64,000 nucleotides of DNA from Verrucomicrobiota bacterium (GTDB lineage: Bacteria; Verrucomicrobiota; Verrucomicrobiia; Opitutales; Opitutaceae). The stretch lies in assembly GCA_025361935.1 (NCBI GenBank), contig JANYJB010000068.1:1-64000 (forward strand), in the 5' to 3' direction. The position numbers and the translations under genes were made by a program. Of the stretch, positions 31,730 through 41,429 are shown piece by piece; the first letter of the stretch is position 1; every line of letters starts with the position of its first letter. The notes under the pieces were generated by a model, which worked only from the letters and a program-made list of their open reading frames with translations, ran no database searches and was not told where the DNA came from.

Positions 31730-33820
31730 TCATGCCTGTTCACCCGCGAGCACTCTCAGATCATCCTCGTTCAAGACCGAACGAAGAGCTGAAAGATTGG
31801 AATATCGCGACAACGCCTTACGGAGGATTTTTGCCTGCTTTTCACTCGGCGACTTGCCAGCTGGAATGAGCCGGTTCGCCATAGTCTCCGCGACGCCGAC
31901 CCAGACGGGGTTGGCGTCGCCGCGCCGCGCCGCGTCCGCCACGCGCAACCATTGGTCGGCCGACAGCTTGAAGAAAACTCGGATGAGGTCCGCTTCCGCT
32001 TTCGGCCGCGCCATGTCTTTTATCGAAAACTGGTCCCAATCGGCTGCCGGGTTCAAATCGAGTTCGATTCCACGGGCGAGAACGGTCTCGCGGCACTCGT
32101 TCCGCTTGGCCCATTCCGTAACGTTACGCGGACCGGCCGATTGCCGGATGGCCAGATCGCAGGCAGGTATGGCGACACGCAGCACTTGGTCGATTTCGAG
32201 TGTCACCGCCTGCCCGGTCCAGATTTTCCGCCAAGGGAGTCGCTTCGCCGTCCGCACCGAAATCAGCATGATGGCATACGCCACGAGGTTCGCCCGGTAT
32301 CCGACGATCCCGAGTTCGCCGCAGATACGCTCGCCCTGTCGCTGCACGAGCGCGAGGCAGCATATCCGACGGAAGTCCTCTTCGCCCGGCAACTGGCTTC
32401 CTTCAGTGTTGGTGGAGGTCGCGCCCAGCACCGCCATTAGGCGGGCGAAACATTTTTGGCGGCCCAGACTCACCGAGTGGGCCTCCTGCTCCCAACTTAA
32501 AAGATAACGCGCAAGATCGGTCTTGTCGAATTTCGTGCGCGATGGATGGCGGTTCCGGAACGCCAGTTTCTGCGGCCCGGTTGTGTGCTTCGCCAAGTCG
32601 TCCGCATACTGGCCACGGACCCGCTCGTAATACCAACGGATAGGCCGCCCAGCTGAATCCTCATCGCGTTCGGCCTCGACCACGCGCGAGTGCCGCTCCA
32701 GCTCAATGTGCCACGGGTTGTTTGCGAAAAAATCTGCGTCTTGGATACGATTCTGCGTGTTTGCGAAGCGCGAGATTTTCGGCACCAGCTCGTCGATGAG
32801 TTCCTCCGGAACCACGGTGAGCTTCATCGCGACACCGATGGAGGACACATCCACCTTATCCTCACGGACGCAACGGGCGATGGAGGCGGTCGTCTGGCCC
32901 CCGTTCACAATTTGAAAATCTTCGGCGGCGAGCAGATGATAGGTTCCATCTGGCGTTTTCCGGAGCCGCACCTTCGAGGCCGTCACCGAAATGCCATTGT
33001 TGAATGAGAGGAAATATTCCGGCTTCGAGTGAATCGTTTCTCGAATGCCCTTGTTAACCTTCCCGGTGAACTGCAAGAACGCGCGAACGTTGCGTTCCAG
33101 CAGGCGCATCCGGTGCTCATTGTAGAGCGTCGCCAGGAAATTTCCCGGCACCTTGGTGAGCAGCACGCCGACCCGCCCGTTTTGGATCTCAGCGGCCTCC
33201 CGGTCCGAAACTAGGCATGGCAATCCGCCGATGGGCTCGAAATCCGCCACCAGCTGTTCGCGTCCGCTCTCTCGGGTCCGGACCAGTCGATCCGCATCCC
33301 AAACAGCGGTCCGGATCGCCGTTTCGGCGGCGGAGCCCGCTGCCACATTCGAGACCCGTCCTGTCGTCAGCACGCAACAGACCACTCGGCCTTGGTCCGC
33401 CCGATAATCGGTCTTCAGTGATTTAACCAATTCGCGCGCCGGGTCGGAATCTTCGAGTTCCACCTCCGTTCCGTTTGCAAGCGCTTCCACTGCTGCGAGC
33501 ATTTCCTTCACCGCCTGATCCAATTGTTTTTTCGGACAGGTTACTTCTGGCCAGCTCCGGTCCAGCTCCAGATCGGCATGCGCATCGACCACCGCGAACA
33601 CGGTCATGATACTGTCCTCTTCATCAATATCGTATCCATCGAGGGAACACAGCTGGCGACCCGATTTGAATCTGACTGGCGTCCATTGTGGATTCGTGAG
33701 GAATCCCGCTTCAGCGACGATGCCTGCCAGTGTGCGGAAAACCGCTTCGCTCCGGTGCAGGCCGCCATCGGCCCCAATGGCGTATTCGTGGATTTCTTGT
33801 CGGATAGGTTCGATGCTCAC
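31730..33820 (-). CDS. AIPR family abortive-infection protein
   Basis: The 696-residue protein carries the AIPR core: FLQFTGKVNKGIRETIHSKP, YFLSFNNGISVTA, FQIVNGGQTTASIARC and RFANTQNRIQDADFFANNP, which are characteristic of AIPR proteins found in abortive infection and in the MutL-Z1 restriction-like clusters. The biochemical activity is unproven. Its start overlaps the stop of the DUF4420 gene, and it is the last of four tightly coupled genes. The 154 bp downstream to the methylase contain no gene. Confidence 0.85.
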   Translation of the reverse strand: MSIEPIRQEIHEYAIGADGGLHRSEAVFRTLAGIVAEAGFLTNPQWTPVRFKSGRQLCSLDGYDIDEEDSIMTVFAVVDAHADLELDRSWPEVTCPKKQLDQAVKEMLAAVEALANGTEVELEDSDPARELVKSLKTDYRADQGRVVCCVLTTGRVSNVAAGSAAETAIRTAVWDADRLVRTRESGREQLVADFEPIGGLPCLVSDREAAEIQNGRVGVLLTKVPGNFLATLYNEHRMRLLERNVRAFLQFTGKVNKGIRETIHSKPEYFLSFNNGISVTASKVRLRKTPDGTYHLLAAEDFQIVNGGQTTASIARCVREDKVDVSSIGVAMKLTVVPEELIDELVPKISRFANTQNRIQDADFFANNPWHIELERHSRVVEAERDEDSAGRPIRWYYERVRGQYADDLAKHTTGPQKLAFRNRHPSRTKFDKTDLARYLLSWEQEAHSVSLGRQKCFARLMAVLGATSTNTEGSQLPGEEDFRRICCLALVQRQGERICGELGIVGYRANLVAYAIMLISVRTAKRLPWRKIWTGQAVTLEIDQVLRVAIPACDLAIRQSAGPRNVTEWAKRNECRETVLARGIELDLNPAADWDQFSIKDMARPKAEADLIRVFFKLSADQWLRVADAARRGDANPVWVGVAETMANRLIPAGKSPSEKQAKILRKALSRYSNLSALRSVLNEDDLRVLAGEQA

Positions 33821-34791
33821 GGGGGGGAAAGATGGCGGTTGGACGAACGGAACGGTTCGAGCGCGCCCAACTCGATCGCATAGCGCAATTCGGCGACCCC
33901 ACCCGGAATCGACCGGATGTCCACATGAGGAAACCCTTCGCGAACATCATAAACATCCAGACCGAGCACCAACATGCGGTCGCGGTATTCGTCCGCTTGC
34001 GTCTCAAGGTAACCGTATTCGGCCAGCAGTTCTTCGAAGCGTTGCTCTTGCATTGTCGACATGCGCGCCCGCAATAGGGCGACGCTTTCGCGGAGGGTGC
34101 GCCCGGCCGGCCCGCCCACTGAAATCTGCACTGCCGTAAGATGCAGCGGACGGTGCGGATCGACTCCGATCTGGCTCGGCTGGGAAATATGCACGCGAGC
34201 ACCGGATTCCACTCGCCATGTTTTCACCTCGACCAATCCCTCGGTAAACCGGAAATCGTGCAGTTCGCGGGCAGGCCCCTGCCACGACTCAAGCGCGGCA
34301 TCAACGCCATCGACCGCCATCACAAGTGAAAGCACATGCAGTTCGCCGAAAAGACCGCGCACTTCCTCGTCGGTCATAAACCCCGAGCGTTTCTGGAGAA
34401 ACCGACGCCAGAGTGAAATTCGCCGAAGCACGCGTTCGACAGCGGGCATATTCTCATCTGGCCGCTCGACCACAGACACTAGGTCGGCGCCCATCATGGC
34501 GAAGAGGTCGGCCACTGCGGGATCGCCGAGCAGGATTGGAAGCCCCAGCGTCTCCGCTCCGACCTTCACCGGACGTTCGAACGAGAAGCCGCGTCCAGAG
34601 TCGGGGCGCGGCAAGCGTGGCAAGTCCGCAGCAGCAAAGCGGACCATTAGGCCTTGGCGGCGGTCGTGTGCACGCAGGATGGCCCCGATCGGCAGGCTAC
34701 CACCGTGCATCTGGAGATACAGGTAAGGCCCGCCGGATTCCGGCTGCCGGCTGATTTGGGCCCATGCGCCTACGAGGTCTTGCGGACTCAT
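33817..34791 (-). CDS. PD-(D/E)XK motif protein (DUF4420)
   Basis: The middle of this 324-residue protein has EEVRGLFGELHVL and LHDFRFTEGLVEVKTW, the Asp...ExK core of the DUF4420 nuclease-like family that accompanies Z1 and AIPR. It would provide the DNA-cleaving subunit. Both ends overlap neighbours by 4 bp (ATGA with Z1 upstream and AIPR downstream), which indicates strict co-translation. Confidence 0.85.
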   Translation of the reverse strand: MSPQDLVGAWAQISRQPESGGPYLYLQMHGGSLPIGAILRAHDRRQGLMVRFAAADLPRLPRPDSGRGFSFERPVKVGAETLGLPILLGDPAVADLFAMMGADLVSVVERPDENMPAVERVLRRISLWRRFLQKRSGFMTDEEVRGLFGELHVLSLVMAVDGVDAALESWQGPARELHDFRFTEGLVEVKTWRVESGARVHISQPSQIGVDPHRPLHLTAVQISVGGPAGRTLRESVALLRARMSTMQEQRFEELLAEYGYLETQADEYRDRMLVLGLDVYDVREGFPHVDIRSIPGGVAELRYAIELGALEPFRSSNRHLSPP

Positions 34792-37628
34792 GTGGACTCA
34801 CCCCTAGCCTTGGCCTCCGCCCGGATTTTTTCTTCCTGTTCCTCCTGTTCGTCGCGTTCGATATCCTCCGCGAATTGCTCGCCGAAGAGTTCCACCAGCA
34901 TCCTCGGGTTACAGACATAGTCTTGTCCGAGATCGTGCTCGGAACTTGGAAAGCTGATGGCCACGCCGATGAGGGGTTCTGTCGCCTGCTCTGCTTTGGC
35001 GACCGGAACAATCGGATAAAGTAGGAGTAGGCCTCGCTCCGCCGGTCGATTCATCCGGTAAAACGGGGCGCGCTTCACGTCGCCGAGCAGTTTCGCATCG
35101 GCGACCGCTTTCCGGTATTCCTCCGGGCTAAGATCGATCGCTTCATCTTGGCCCACGGCCACGCCCCGGAATCCGAACTGGTCGGGCCGGCGCGCAGCCT
35201 TGTTCTGGTCGAGATTCCGGCTTACCGTTCGATAGTCACGGCCCGCAATGGCCGGCATTTCAGAATCCCGGCTACCGATCATCGCCACGGTCCAAGTGTC
35301 TAGTTCACCCTCGCGATTCATCGACTCGATGAACTTGGCAACCATGCTAGATCCGTCTGTCGTGCCGTCGAAACAGACGTTGGACGTCGCCCGGAATCGC
35401 CGCAGAAAATCCAGCACCGTTGTGCTATCCACTTTTCCCCAACGGTGATGGTAGGACCCCTTCTCACCGCTCGCCATGAGATTGCTGCCAGCGGCTTTCC
35501 CGTGCACCGCTTCCATGCGGTCGATCAGCGTGGTGAAGGCCCGATAATTTTCCGCCGCTGCCGAGCGGGCAATGTCGAGCGACGAAGCGAGGCTCTCGGC
35601 AAAGTGAACCCGCACCGTTTCCCCGCGACGCATTTTGTTCATCGCTGTCACCAGCATGTCCACGCGTGGCTCGCGCACGCGCAACCCGTATTCCGTTGGT
35701 CGTTTGTTGAGAAAGCACATGCGGCTGAACTCCCGACGGAGTTCCTCGGTTGCGAGGGCGATTCGGCGGAAATTCCCGACCGTCACTCGCGGCGCATAAA
35801 CTCGGCAGAGATGGGCGTAACCAGGTCGGTATCCGAACCACCGGCCCATCTGCATCAGCGTGTCGAACGCACGGGCACCGCGAAGGAAATAACTTATGCT
35901 GAGACCAGAAAGCGTAAGGCCCCGGCTGAGGCGGTCGCCTCCGACCGCAACCACCACTAACCCGTCGGGCTTGCCGGCATAGTCGAGATTTTCCTTCGTG
36001 CTGCTATTAATGCTTTGAAAGGTCATCCGGTCGAACGCCGCGAGCACTTGCGCACGCACTTCCGCCCAGCTGGGCAGCACCGGCTTCACGAGCTGCTGGG
36101 ACGGATGGGTCTCGAATTTGGGGAAATCCTTCACGAAAATCTTTTCCCAGATTGCCTGCAAGGCTGCCCATTCCTTTTCCTCCCCAGTTCCGTGACGCAG
36201 TCGCTCGACCAGTGAAGAAATCTCGTTCTCGACGTGTTTCGTAACCTTCTCTTGAACATCCGTGAAACGGCTGACGTGCACCAGCATCGACATGTGTTCC
36301 TTGGCATGTCCGAGCGCAATTCGCGCCGCGACAGTCAGAAGGAAAGCGCGCAGCGCCTCCTTGAGGGAATCAGGTAGATCCGGCAGGACCACCTGACTGC
36401 GCTTGTGCCGCGGGGGCAGCCATGCATCGGCATCCTCAGCGGGCTGATGCATCGGCAAGGGAGCCATTCCGGAGATGTTCAGACTCTCGTCCGCTTCCCG
36501 ACCAAAGACCTCTTCGGGTCCAATATAGTTGGTGGGACTCTTGAGACTCGTGATAAATGATTTCGGGAAAATGTCCGAACCGCGGCTGTCGAGATTCCGG
36601 TCGAGCCGCTTTTCGACCGGTTCGGGATCCATGAAAATGTTAGCATAGGGCGTGGCGGTGTAGCCCACGAAACCGACGCGATCGCAGCGCCATAGTATCT
36701 GCCGGATGAGACGGTTGATCGTGGTCGGATTGGTCTCGGGATCGGTGTCTGCGGTATTGATTGACGAATGGTCGGCCTCGTCGTCGATCACCAAGGTGGG
36801 CACCGTGAGGGACGCTTGGTTGTTCGCCTTCTTCACCCAGTCCAAGAGGTTCTTCAGGATCGAGGCATTCTTCTTCACCACCAAAATGACGGGGGCTTGC
36901 CCCGGTGTAACATGGAGGTGCGAGTTCACGATTGCGCCGTAGTCGCCCGCAACAGACGTGAGAGTGATGATGTCCGGCAGCGGCACCGCCGGGTCACCAG
37001 GCACACGAACCCGAGCAATGCGGCGGTTCGACCACGACCGGATTCCGAAATGCGCGAAGTTGTTGCGGCTGTCCTTTCCGATCAGAACCTCCTCAACTCG
37101 CTCCTGCGTCTGTTGGCGCAGGTTCTCGTGAATGCCGGAAAGGATGATGATTACCTTGTAGCCGGCATCCAACGCTTTCGCGACCAGCGCGGTGTAGTGC
37201 TGCGTTTTGCCCGACTGGACGTGACCAACCACGAGGCCGCGCCGGTCCCAAATACCCTCACGCTTGGGATCGCCCAGCAAGTCGATCACCTCCGTGGTGC
37301 TCTCCTCCAACTCCTTCATCACCTGCAGGGGACGCCTGACCTCAGCAGCCAGATAGGACTTTAGCCAAGGCCAGTGCACCCAGTCGCGGCCCGTTTCGGG
37401 CGTCATCCACCGTTCGATCTCTTCATTATCGACCATCGTTTCCGCCCGCCCAACCGAAACGACGATGTTCGTGAGAGCTTCGTCGATTAGGGAGCGGCGT
37501 TCCGGCTTGAGATGCGGAGCGTGCACCAGCATCTCGTCGATCTGTGCCTCAACGATTTCGGGGGTCGGCACGCCGTCGGCAGCAATCGAGGCCAGAGCGA
37601 CATTGAGAAAGGCTTGTCGGGAGAGCAT
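34788..37628 (-). CDS. Z1-domain superfamily II helicase/ATPase, 946 aa
   Basis: Walker A-like VVGHVQSGKTQHYTALV at about residues 130-145, DEAD-type LVIDDEADHSSIN at about 265, VGFVGYTATPYANIFMDPEP (motif III-like) and a C-terminal Z1 region with VVAVGGDRLSRGLTLSGLSI and MQMGRWFGYRPGY (motif VI Arg finger). The tail is strongly charged (DEQEEQEEKIRAEAKARGE). It is the motor of the predicted MutL-Z1-DUF4420-AIPR complex, starts 2 bp after the MutL-like gene and overlaps DUF4420. Confidence 0.9.
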   Translation of the reverse strand: MLSRQAFLNVALASIAADGVPTPEIVEAQIDEMLVHAPHLKPERRSLIDEALTNIVVSVGRAETMVDNEEIERWMTPETGRDWVHWPWLKSYLAAEVRRPLQVMKELEESTTEVIDLLGDPKREGIWDRRGLVVGHVQSGKTQHYTALVAKALDAGYKVIIILSGIHENLRQQTQERVEEVLIGKDSRNNFAHFGIRSWSNRRIARVRVPGDPAVPLPDIITLTSVAGDYGAIVNSHLHVTPGQAPVILVVKKNASILKNLLDWVKKANNQASLTVPTLVIDDEADHSSINTADTDPETNPTTINRLIRQILWRCDRVGFVGYTATPYANIFMDPEPVEKRLDRNLDSRGSDIFPKSFITSLKSPTNYIGPEEVFGREADESLNISGMAPLPMHQPAEDADAWLPPRHKRSQVVLPDLPDSLKEALRAFLLTVAARIALGHAKEHMSMLVHVSRFTDVQEKVTKHVENEISSLVERLRHGTGEEKEWAALQAIWEKIFVKDFPKFETHPSQQLVKPVLPSWAEVRAQVLAAFDRMTFQSINSSTKENLDYAGKPDGLVVVAVGGDRLSRGLTLSGLSISYFLRGARAFDTLMQMGRWFGYRPGYAHLCRVYAPRVTVGNFRRIALATEELRREFSRMCFLNKRPTEYGLRVREPRVDMLVTAMNKMRRGETVRVHFAESLASSLDIARSAAAENYRAFTTLIDRMEAVHGKAAGSNLMASGEKGSYHHRWGKVDSTTVLDFLRRFRATSNVCFDGTTDGSSMVAKFIESMNREGELDTWTVAMIGSRDSEMPAIAGRDYRTVSRNLDQNKAARRPDQFGFRGVAVGQDEAIDLSPEEYRKAVADAKLLGDVKRAPFYRMNRPAERGLLLLYPIVPVAKAEQATEPLIGVAISFPSSEHDLGQDYVCNPRMLVELFGEQFAEDIERDEQEEQEEKIRAEAKARGEST

Positions 37629-37630
37629 GG

Positions 37631-39160
37631 TCAGGAAAGGTGCTGGCGGATCTGCTCCGCGTGGTAAATGAACGGTTCCGCAGTCAAAACAATGCGCTCG
37701 GCTTCAGTCGCGCTATGGCCATGCCCACGCATGGTCTTGATGGCCTTGCGGGCGAACACCGCCATTCCTTCAATTTCCTCAGAGGACGGCTCGTTCACAG
37801 CACCATTGGTGGTCCGTTTCGGGTCTTGAAGAATCGCCTCCAAAGGCAGGAGCCTCTCGAATGCGCGGAGAAAATCCTCCGCCACGGTGGAATCTTTGAC
37901 CGACTGCTTAAGCGTTTGGACAACAGGATGCGCCCGGTTGATGCGGAACCGGATTGAATCCGGGGTGGGAACTTGGTTCCAGAAAGCCTGCCCGACGGGA
38001 TCGTCGTGGGTGCCGGCCGTCGGGGCCTGCCGGTCCCCGCGGAAATTGAACACCGCCATCGCATGACGTCGGGTCGCTTCCGCAATACGCTGAAGATCGG
38101 CTAGCTGCCAAGAGGGCAGCACGACACTCGACTTCATCACGTTTAGGCCCCACCCGGCATCGAGCGCGTTGGGCAGATCGATCCGGATGCGCGCGAGTCG
38201 ACAGTTGTCCTCAGCGGGGAACAGTCGCAGCCAGCCCCCCGGCACGATCAGCCGTTTCGCCCGATAAACCAAAAAACCCTGATGCGCACCCCACCCGAGG
38301 GGGCCGGCCATCCGTTCGTTCTGAGCTGTTGTGACTTTGGAATGGTGCGGCAGCACGTATGAAGCCGCTTCTATTTTGTCGCCGAGGATTTCAGTATCCT
38401 TAAGGACGCCACCCTCAAAGGGGTCCCATCCGGCAATGGCCGATGCCCCGAGCCGGATGGTCACGCCGGCGTTGATGAAACGGTGAAAGACCATGCCGAG
38501 ATGCCGGGAGATTTTCCGCGTCAATGCCGTTTCGTTTTTCTCTGCGTTCGCAATAAGTGACGAGCGGGTGACCAGCCGGTCGAGATGTGTCACGATCACC
38601 ATCGTGCCAGTGGACCTTTTGGACTGTGCCAGCGTCGATTGCGCAAGAAGTGGCACCGCTTCCTGGTCGGGGCCGTCAAGCATACGCCATCCGGCGGTTG
38701 CAACATGATCTAGATCCCAGCGTAACACCGTCAGGGGGCCGCCGATCCCAGCCCGACTCGCGACCGTGAGTTTCCGACCCATTGAAATTGACGCGGTCTT
38801 CATGCCGAGGCCGAACCGACCAAGATCATCGGGACGCCGCACCCGCCCCGGACCATCGCCACCCCAGCGCATGGCCTCCTCCAGTTTCGTGGCCGACATG
38901 CCTTTGCCATCGTCCTCGACCGTTACGTAACCGCCAATTGCAGTCGACCGTGGTGGGGACACTTGAATTGTCACATTGCGCGCTTCTGCCGTTATACTGT
39001 TATCCACCAGATCGGCGAGGGCGGTGGGTGGCGTATACCCAATGTTCCGCAGCCCTTCGACCAGCGCGAACGGATGCGGTGGATTCTCCCTTCCTTTGTC
39101 CTGTTCGTCGGAAGCCGGTGCGTTTTTGGGAGAGCGCTTTCCATTCGCTGCCGAACTCAT
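37631..39160 (-). CDS. MutL/MORC-like GHKL ATPase
   Basis: The N-terminal GHKL ATPase has LVEGLRNIGYTPPTALADLV followed by DNSI (N box), VTVEDDGKGM (G1) and GRFGLGMKTASISMGRK (G2), with strong resemblance to the bacterial MutL-like ATPases from which eukaryotic MORC proteins are proposed to derive. The C-terminal half (about 300 residues) is not recognised. The ATG at 39160 overlaps a 77-aa frame's stop. It is the first large gene of the Z1-DUF4420-AIPR operon. ATP-driven dimer clamping on DNA is the family role. Confidence 0.88.
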   Translation of the reverse strand: MSSAANGKRSPKNAPASDEQDKGRENPPHPFALVEGLRNIGYTPPTALADLVDNSITAEARNVTIQVSPPRSTAIGGYVTVEDDGKGMSATKLEEAMRWGGDGPGRVRRPDDLGRFGLGMKTASISMGRKLTVASRAGIGGPLTVLRWDLDHVATAGWRMLDGPDQEAVPLLAQSTLAQSKRSTGTMVIVTHLDRLVTRSSLIANAEKNETALTRKISRHLGMVFHRFINAGVTIRLGASAIAGWDPFEGGVLKDTEILGDKIEAASYVLPHHSKVTTAQNERMAGPLGWGAHQGFLVYRAKRLIVPGGWLRLFPAEDNCRLARIRIDLPNALDAGWGLNVMKSSVVLPSWQLADLQRIAEATRRHAMAVFNFRGDRQAPTAGTHDDPVGQAFWNQVPTPDSIRFRINRAHPVVQTLKQSVKDSTVAEDFLRAFERLLPLEAILQDPKRTTNGAVNEPSSEEIEGMAVFARKAIKTMRGHGHSATEAERIVLTAEPFIYHAEQIRQHLS

Positions 39161-39390
39161 GACGACCTGCGACTCCCTTGCTCGCAATTCCTACAGCCGG
39201 ATTCACTGAGGATTTTGGGCATGCGCCCACGGACGCACTCGCGGGTTTCCTGCCGGGGGTTCCTTGCTTTTCTGAACGGCATCGCAACCAACCGGTTATA
39301 GCCATCGGTCAAACATGCCGAGTAAAAATTTTGCCCGAACTTACGATCGCCTTTTGAGAACCCCTTGGGGGTAGAGGCAGCGCCTCTCAT
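39157..39390 (-). CDS. Possible small leader gene of the MutL-Z1 operon, 77 aa
   Basis: The 77-residue frame (GDRKFGQNFYSACLTDGYNR, then a basic Arg-rich tail) ends in TGA that overlaps the MutL-like ATG (ATGA). No family recognised. The overlap is the only support; a chance frame is possible. The remaining 39391-39484 is the intergenic region facing the divergent 176-aa gene and should contain the operon promoter. Confidence 0.35.
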   Translation of the reverse strand: MRGAASTPKGFSKGDRKFGQNFYSACLTDGYNRLVAMPFRKARNPRQETRECVRGRMPKILSESGCRNCEQGSRRSS

Positions 39391-39484
39391 TGCCTGCGCG
39401 GTATCTTCGTTGAGGAGGCCATTTTTTCCTGGGCAAACACCGTCCGGCGGTTCAGCTTAGCATTACGGGAAATCCGCAAACCGC

Positions 39485-40015
39485 ATGGGTCTGACCTATC
39501 ATTATAGCTTCGCTGCACCGGCCGTTGTCATGGCAGACGAACTCGCGGCGTTCCTTCAGGACGTAGAGGGCGACGCCCGCCTCATGGGGTTCCGCCCGAC
39601 CACGGTCGTCAACGGGCCGTTCGACAATCCGGATCGACGCAATTTCGCACGCCGTGTTGCCCGAGGATTTGTCGTCGAGGACGACCGCCTTCGCGGAGTG
39701 GAATTTCCGGAGACTACATGCTGGAATTTCGGGTCGGAATCAGACTCCTGTCGGCTTGCACCGGAGCATGGCGTGTTCCTCGTGGTTACTGATGAACGCG
39801 CGCAGGAAATAGTATTCGGATTCTTCAGATACCCCCGAGTGATCCGTGACCGCACCGGTCGGGAAATCATGCCGGTGCCTGGCAACGGGGAGTGGAGGTC
39901 GGGAGATTCGATCAAGAGCCCTGATCAGCGCTACCGCGCAATTGTGCGGCGGTTCGCCGAAGCCGGTTACCTCGCTTCAGAAATCGACGAATTTGTTCCG
40001 GCCTCCCGACCCTGA
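39485..40015 (+). CDS. Unknown protein, 176 aa
   Basis: No family recognised. It is a soluble alpha/beta protein (MGLTYHYSFAAPAVVMADEL, later GVFLVVTDERAQEIVFGFFR) with a codon pattern typical of coding sequence and no plausible frame opposite. It stands alone, divergent from the MutL-Z1 operon, and is followed by a 90-aa gene 46 bp later. Confidence 0.6.
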   Translation: MGLTYHYSFAAPAVVMADELAAFLQDVEGDARLMGFRPTTVVNGPFDNPDRRNFARRVARGFVVEDDRLRGVEFPETTCWNFGSESDSCRLAPEHGVFLVVTDERAQEIVFGFFRYPRVIRDRTGREIMPVPGNGEWRSGDSIKSPDQRYRAIVRRFAEAGYLASEIDEFVPASRP

Positions 40016-40061
40016 CCGGATCCGCTTGGGAACGGCCAACCGAACAGCTATACGTCATCCC

Positions 40062-40334
40062 ATGCAGACGCCCATGAATGGTTTCATTGCCCGCACTGTC
40101 CGTGGCACAAAACCGCGCACCGCCCAACGTATGAAGGCACTGGCTCGGGTTCGCTGGGTGCTGGCAACGGAGGACGGGCAGTTCGTGACGGTGGATGAAC
40201 GCGCACGGGCAACGCTCACGCGCGAGCCGGCAAAGGCTACAATTTACGATGGCCGCGACAACGAGACTCTCAAGGCTCGCTTCTTCGAGGTGCTTCTCAA
40301 GGTTCCGCTTACGGTCGTTATCCTCGATTCATGA
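40062..40334 (+). CDS. Unknown small protein, 90 aa
   Basis: From MQTPMNGFIARTVRGTKPRT the product is small, basic at the start and ends VLLKVPLTVVILDS. The longer track frame (39846) overlaps the 176-aa gene and is rejected. No family recognised; convergent with the nuclease gene at 40379. Confidence 0.5.
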   Translation: MQTPMNGFIARTVRGTKPRTAQRMKALARVRWVLATEDGQFVTVDERARATLTREPAKATIYDGRDNETLKARFFEVLLKVPLTVVILDS

Positions 40335-40378
40335 GCAAGCTGGCTTGAAATCCACGCTTCCGAATGAGCGAGCCATCG

Positions 40379-41260
40379 TCAGCCTCCGGCGAGTTCAAAC
40401 CAGTGCACCTTTACGGGATAACGCTTCCCGCCCGGCATGGCCGCGTCGGCCTCATGTAACTTGCCGAGCAGATGTTCAGTGGGGGGCGTAGGCAGGGCAA
40501 AATCCCTTCCCCTGAAATCGAGCACGCAATATGCACCATTTACGGTGCCGGTTACATCCATATAGCGGCGGAGTTGATCCGTCAGGCCGGAGATTAGGTC
40601 GGCACTGTGGGCAGACTTGAATTCGGCGCAGAGCCGGCAACGGGTTCCATCCTGCAGCGTGCCTGAAAAGAGAAAATCCACCGATCCGGCGGAGGATCGC
40701 GCCTCCGGCTGCACGTCGATGTTCGAGAGCAGCATGTGATCCACCAGCATAGAATGAATTGCGGCCTGCACGTCGATCTCACGCTTCGGCTTCCGCGTCA
40801 CGATGCGATTGCCTGCCCGCTCCAAGTCCCAAAAAAAATCCCGGCTCAATACTGGACCGAGTCGCTCCTCGAAGCGCTGCAAAGACGAATGCACGCGTAT
40901 AGCGAATTCCTCCTGCGACGCAAAGAAAGTGACAGGGGTCATTTCCTTGCCTCTCACCCAGACAACCAGTTCGGGCGGAGGCGATATCGGTTCCGCTGGC
41001 GCATCCACCTGTGGAAAGTCCCAGTGAGTAAGATGCGTGCCGAAAGAGAGAATGAGCGCGTCCAGCTTCCATGATACCAGTGCGGATTTCGGTAGCGCCT
41101 TGTCGCGACACCAAGCTTCGTCAATGGAGAGTTCAGCCCCCGGCCGCTGGATGACCAGCCGGCCATCAAGATAACCTATATTGAAATACCAGCCGAAGCC
41201 GGCGATGCGGCAGATCACGGCTCTTATCTTTTTCTCCAGTAGCTCGCGCGAAAAAGGCAC
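40379..41260 (-). CDS. Putative PD-(D/E)XK-fold nuclease, 293 aa
   Basis: GTG start (PFSRELLEKKIRA follows). The C-terminal half contains SAGSVDFLFSGTLQDGTRCR then LCAEFKSAHSADLIS and DQLRRYMD, a D...ExK nuclease core with a following Gln/Arg helix. The N-terminal half is unassigned. It is coupled to an upstream 35-aa frame whose TAA directly precedes the GTG. Likely part of a small two- or three-gene unit with the XRE regulator upstream on the same strand. Confidence 0.65.
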   Translation of the reverse strand: MPFSRELLEKKIRAVICRIAGFGWYFNIGYLDGRLVIQRPGAELSIDEAWCRDKALPKSALVSWKLDALILSFGTHLTHWDFPQVDAPAEPISPPPELVVWVRGKEMTPVTFFASQEEFAIRVHSSLQRFEERLGPVLSRDFFWDLERAGNRIVTRKPKREIDVQAAIHSMLVDHMLLSNIDVQPEARSSAGSVDFLFSGTLQDGTRCRLCAEFKSAHSADLISGLTDQLRRYMDVTGTVNGAYCVLDFRGRDFALPTPPTEHLLGKLHEADAAMPGGKRYPVKVHWFELAGG

Positions 41261-41368
41261 TTACACTGTGCCCTCGGTAGCAATCAGCGCACGAGGAGTG
41301 ACCCGGCCACCGGCGAGGGGATCTACGAAGAATTCTACCGGGACGGAAATGGGATTGGATTTCGGCAT
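41261..41368 (-). CDS. 35-aa small ORF coupled to the nuclease gene
   Basis: MPKSNPISVPVEFFVDPLAG then GRVTPRALIATEGTV and TAA at 41261-41263, directly abutting the GTG of the nuclease gene. Too short for the ORF track. The composition is protein-like, and stop-start coupling supports translation. It could be a small antitoxin-like or leader peptide; function unknown. Confidence 0.4.
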   Translation of the reverse strand: MPKSNPISVPVEFFVDPLAGGRVTPRALIATEGTV

Positions 41369-41429
41369 GGAGCGCGGAGTTCAAGGCTTGTGCTCTAGCA
41401 ACTGTGTCGCGCATTGCGCGACAGAAACT

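Noticed and set aside
32124-33426. Many short ORFs opposite AIPR
   Set aside because: Shadows of the AIPR gene without family motifs.
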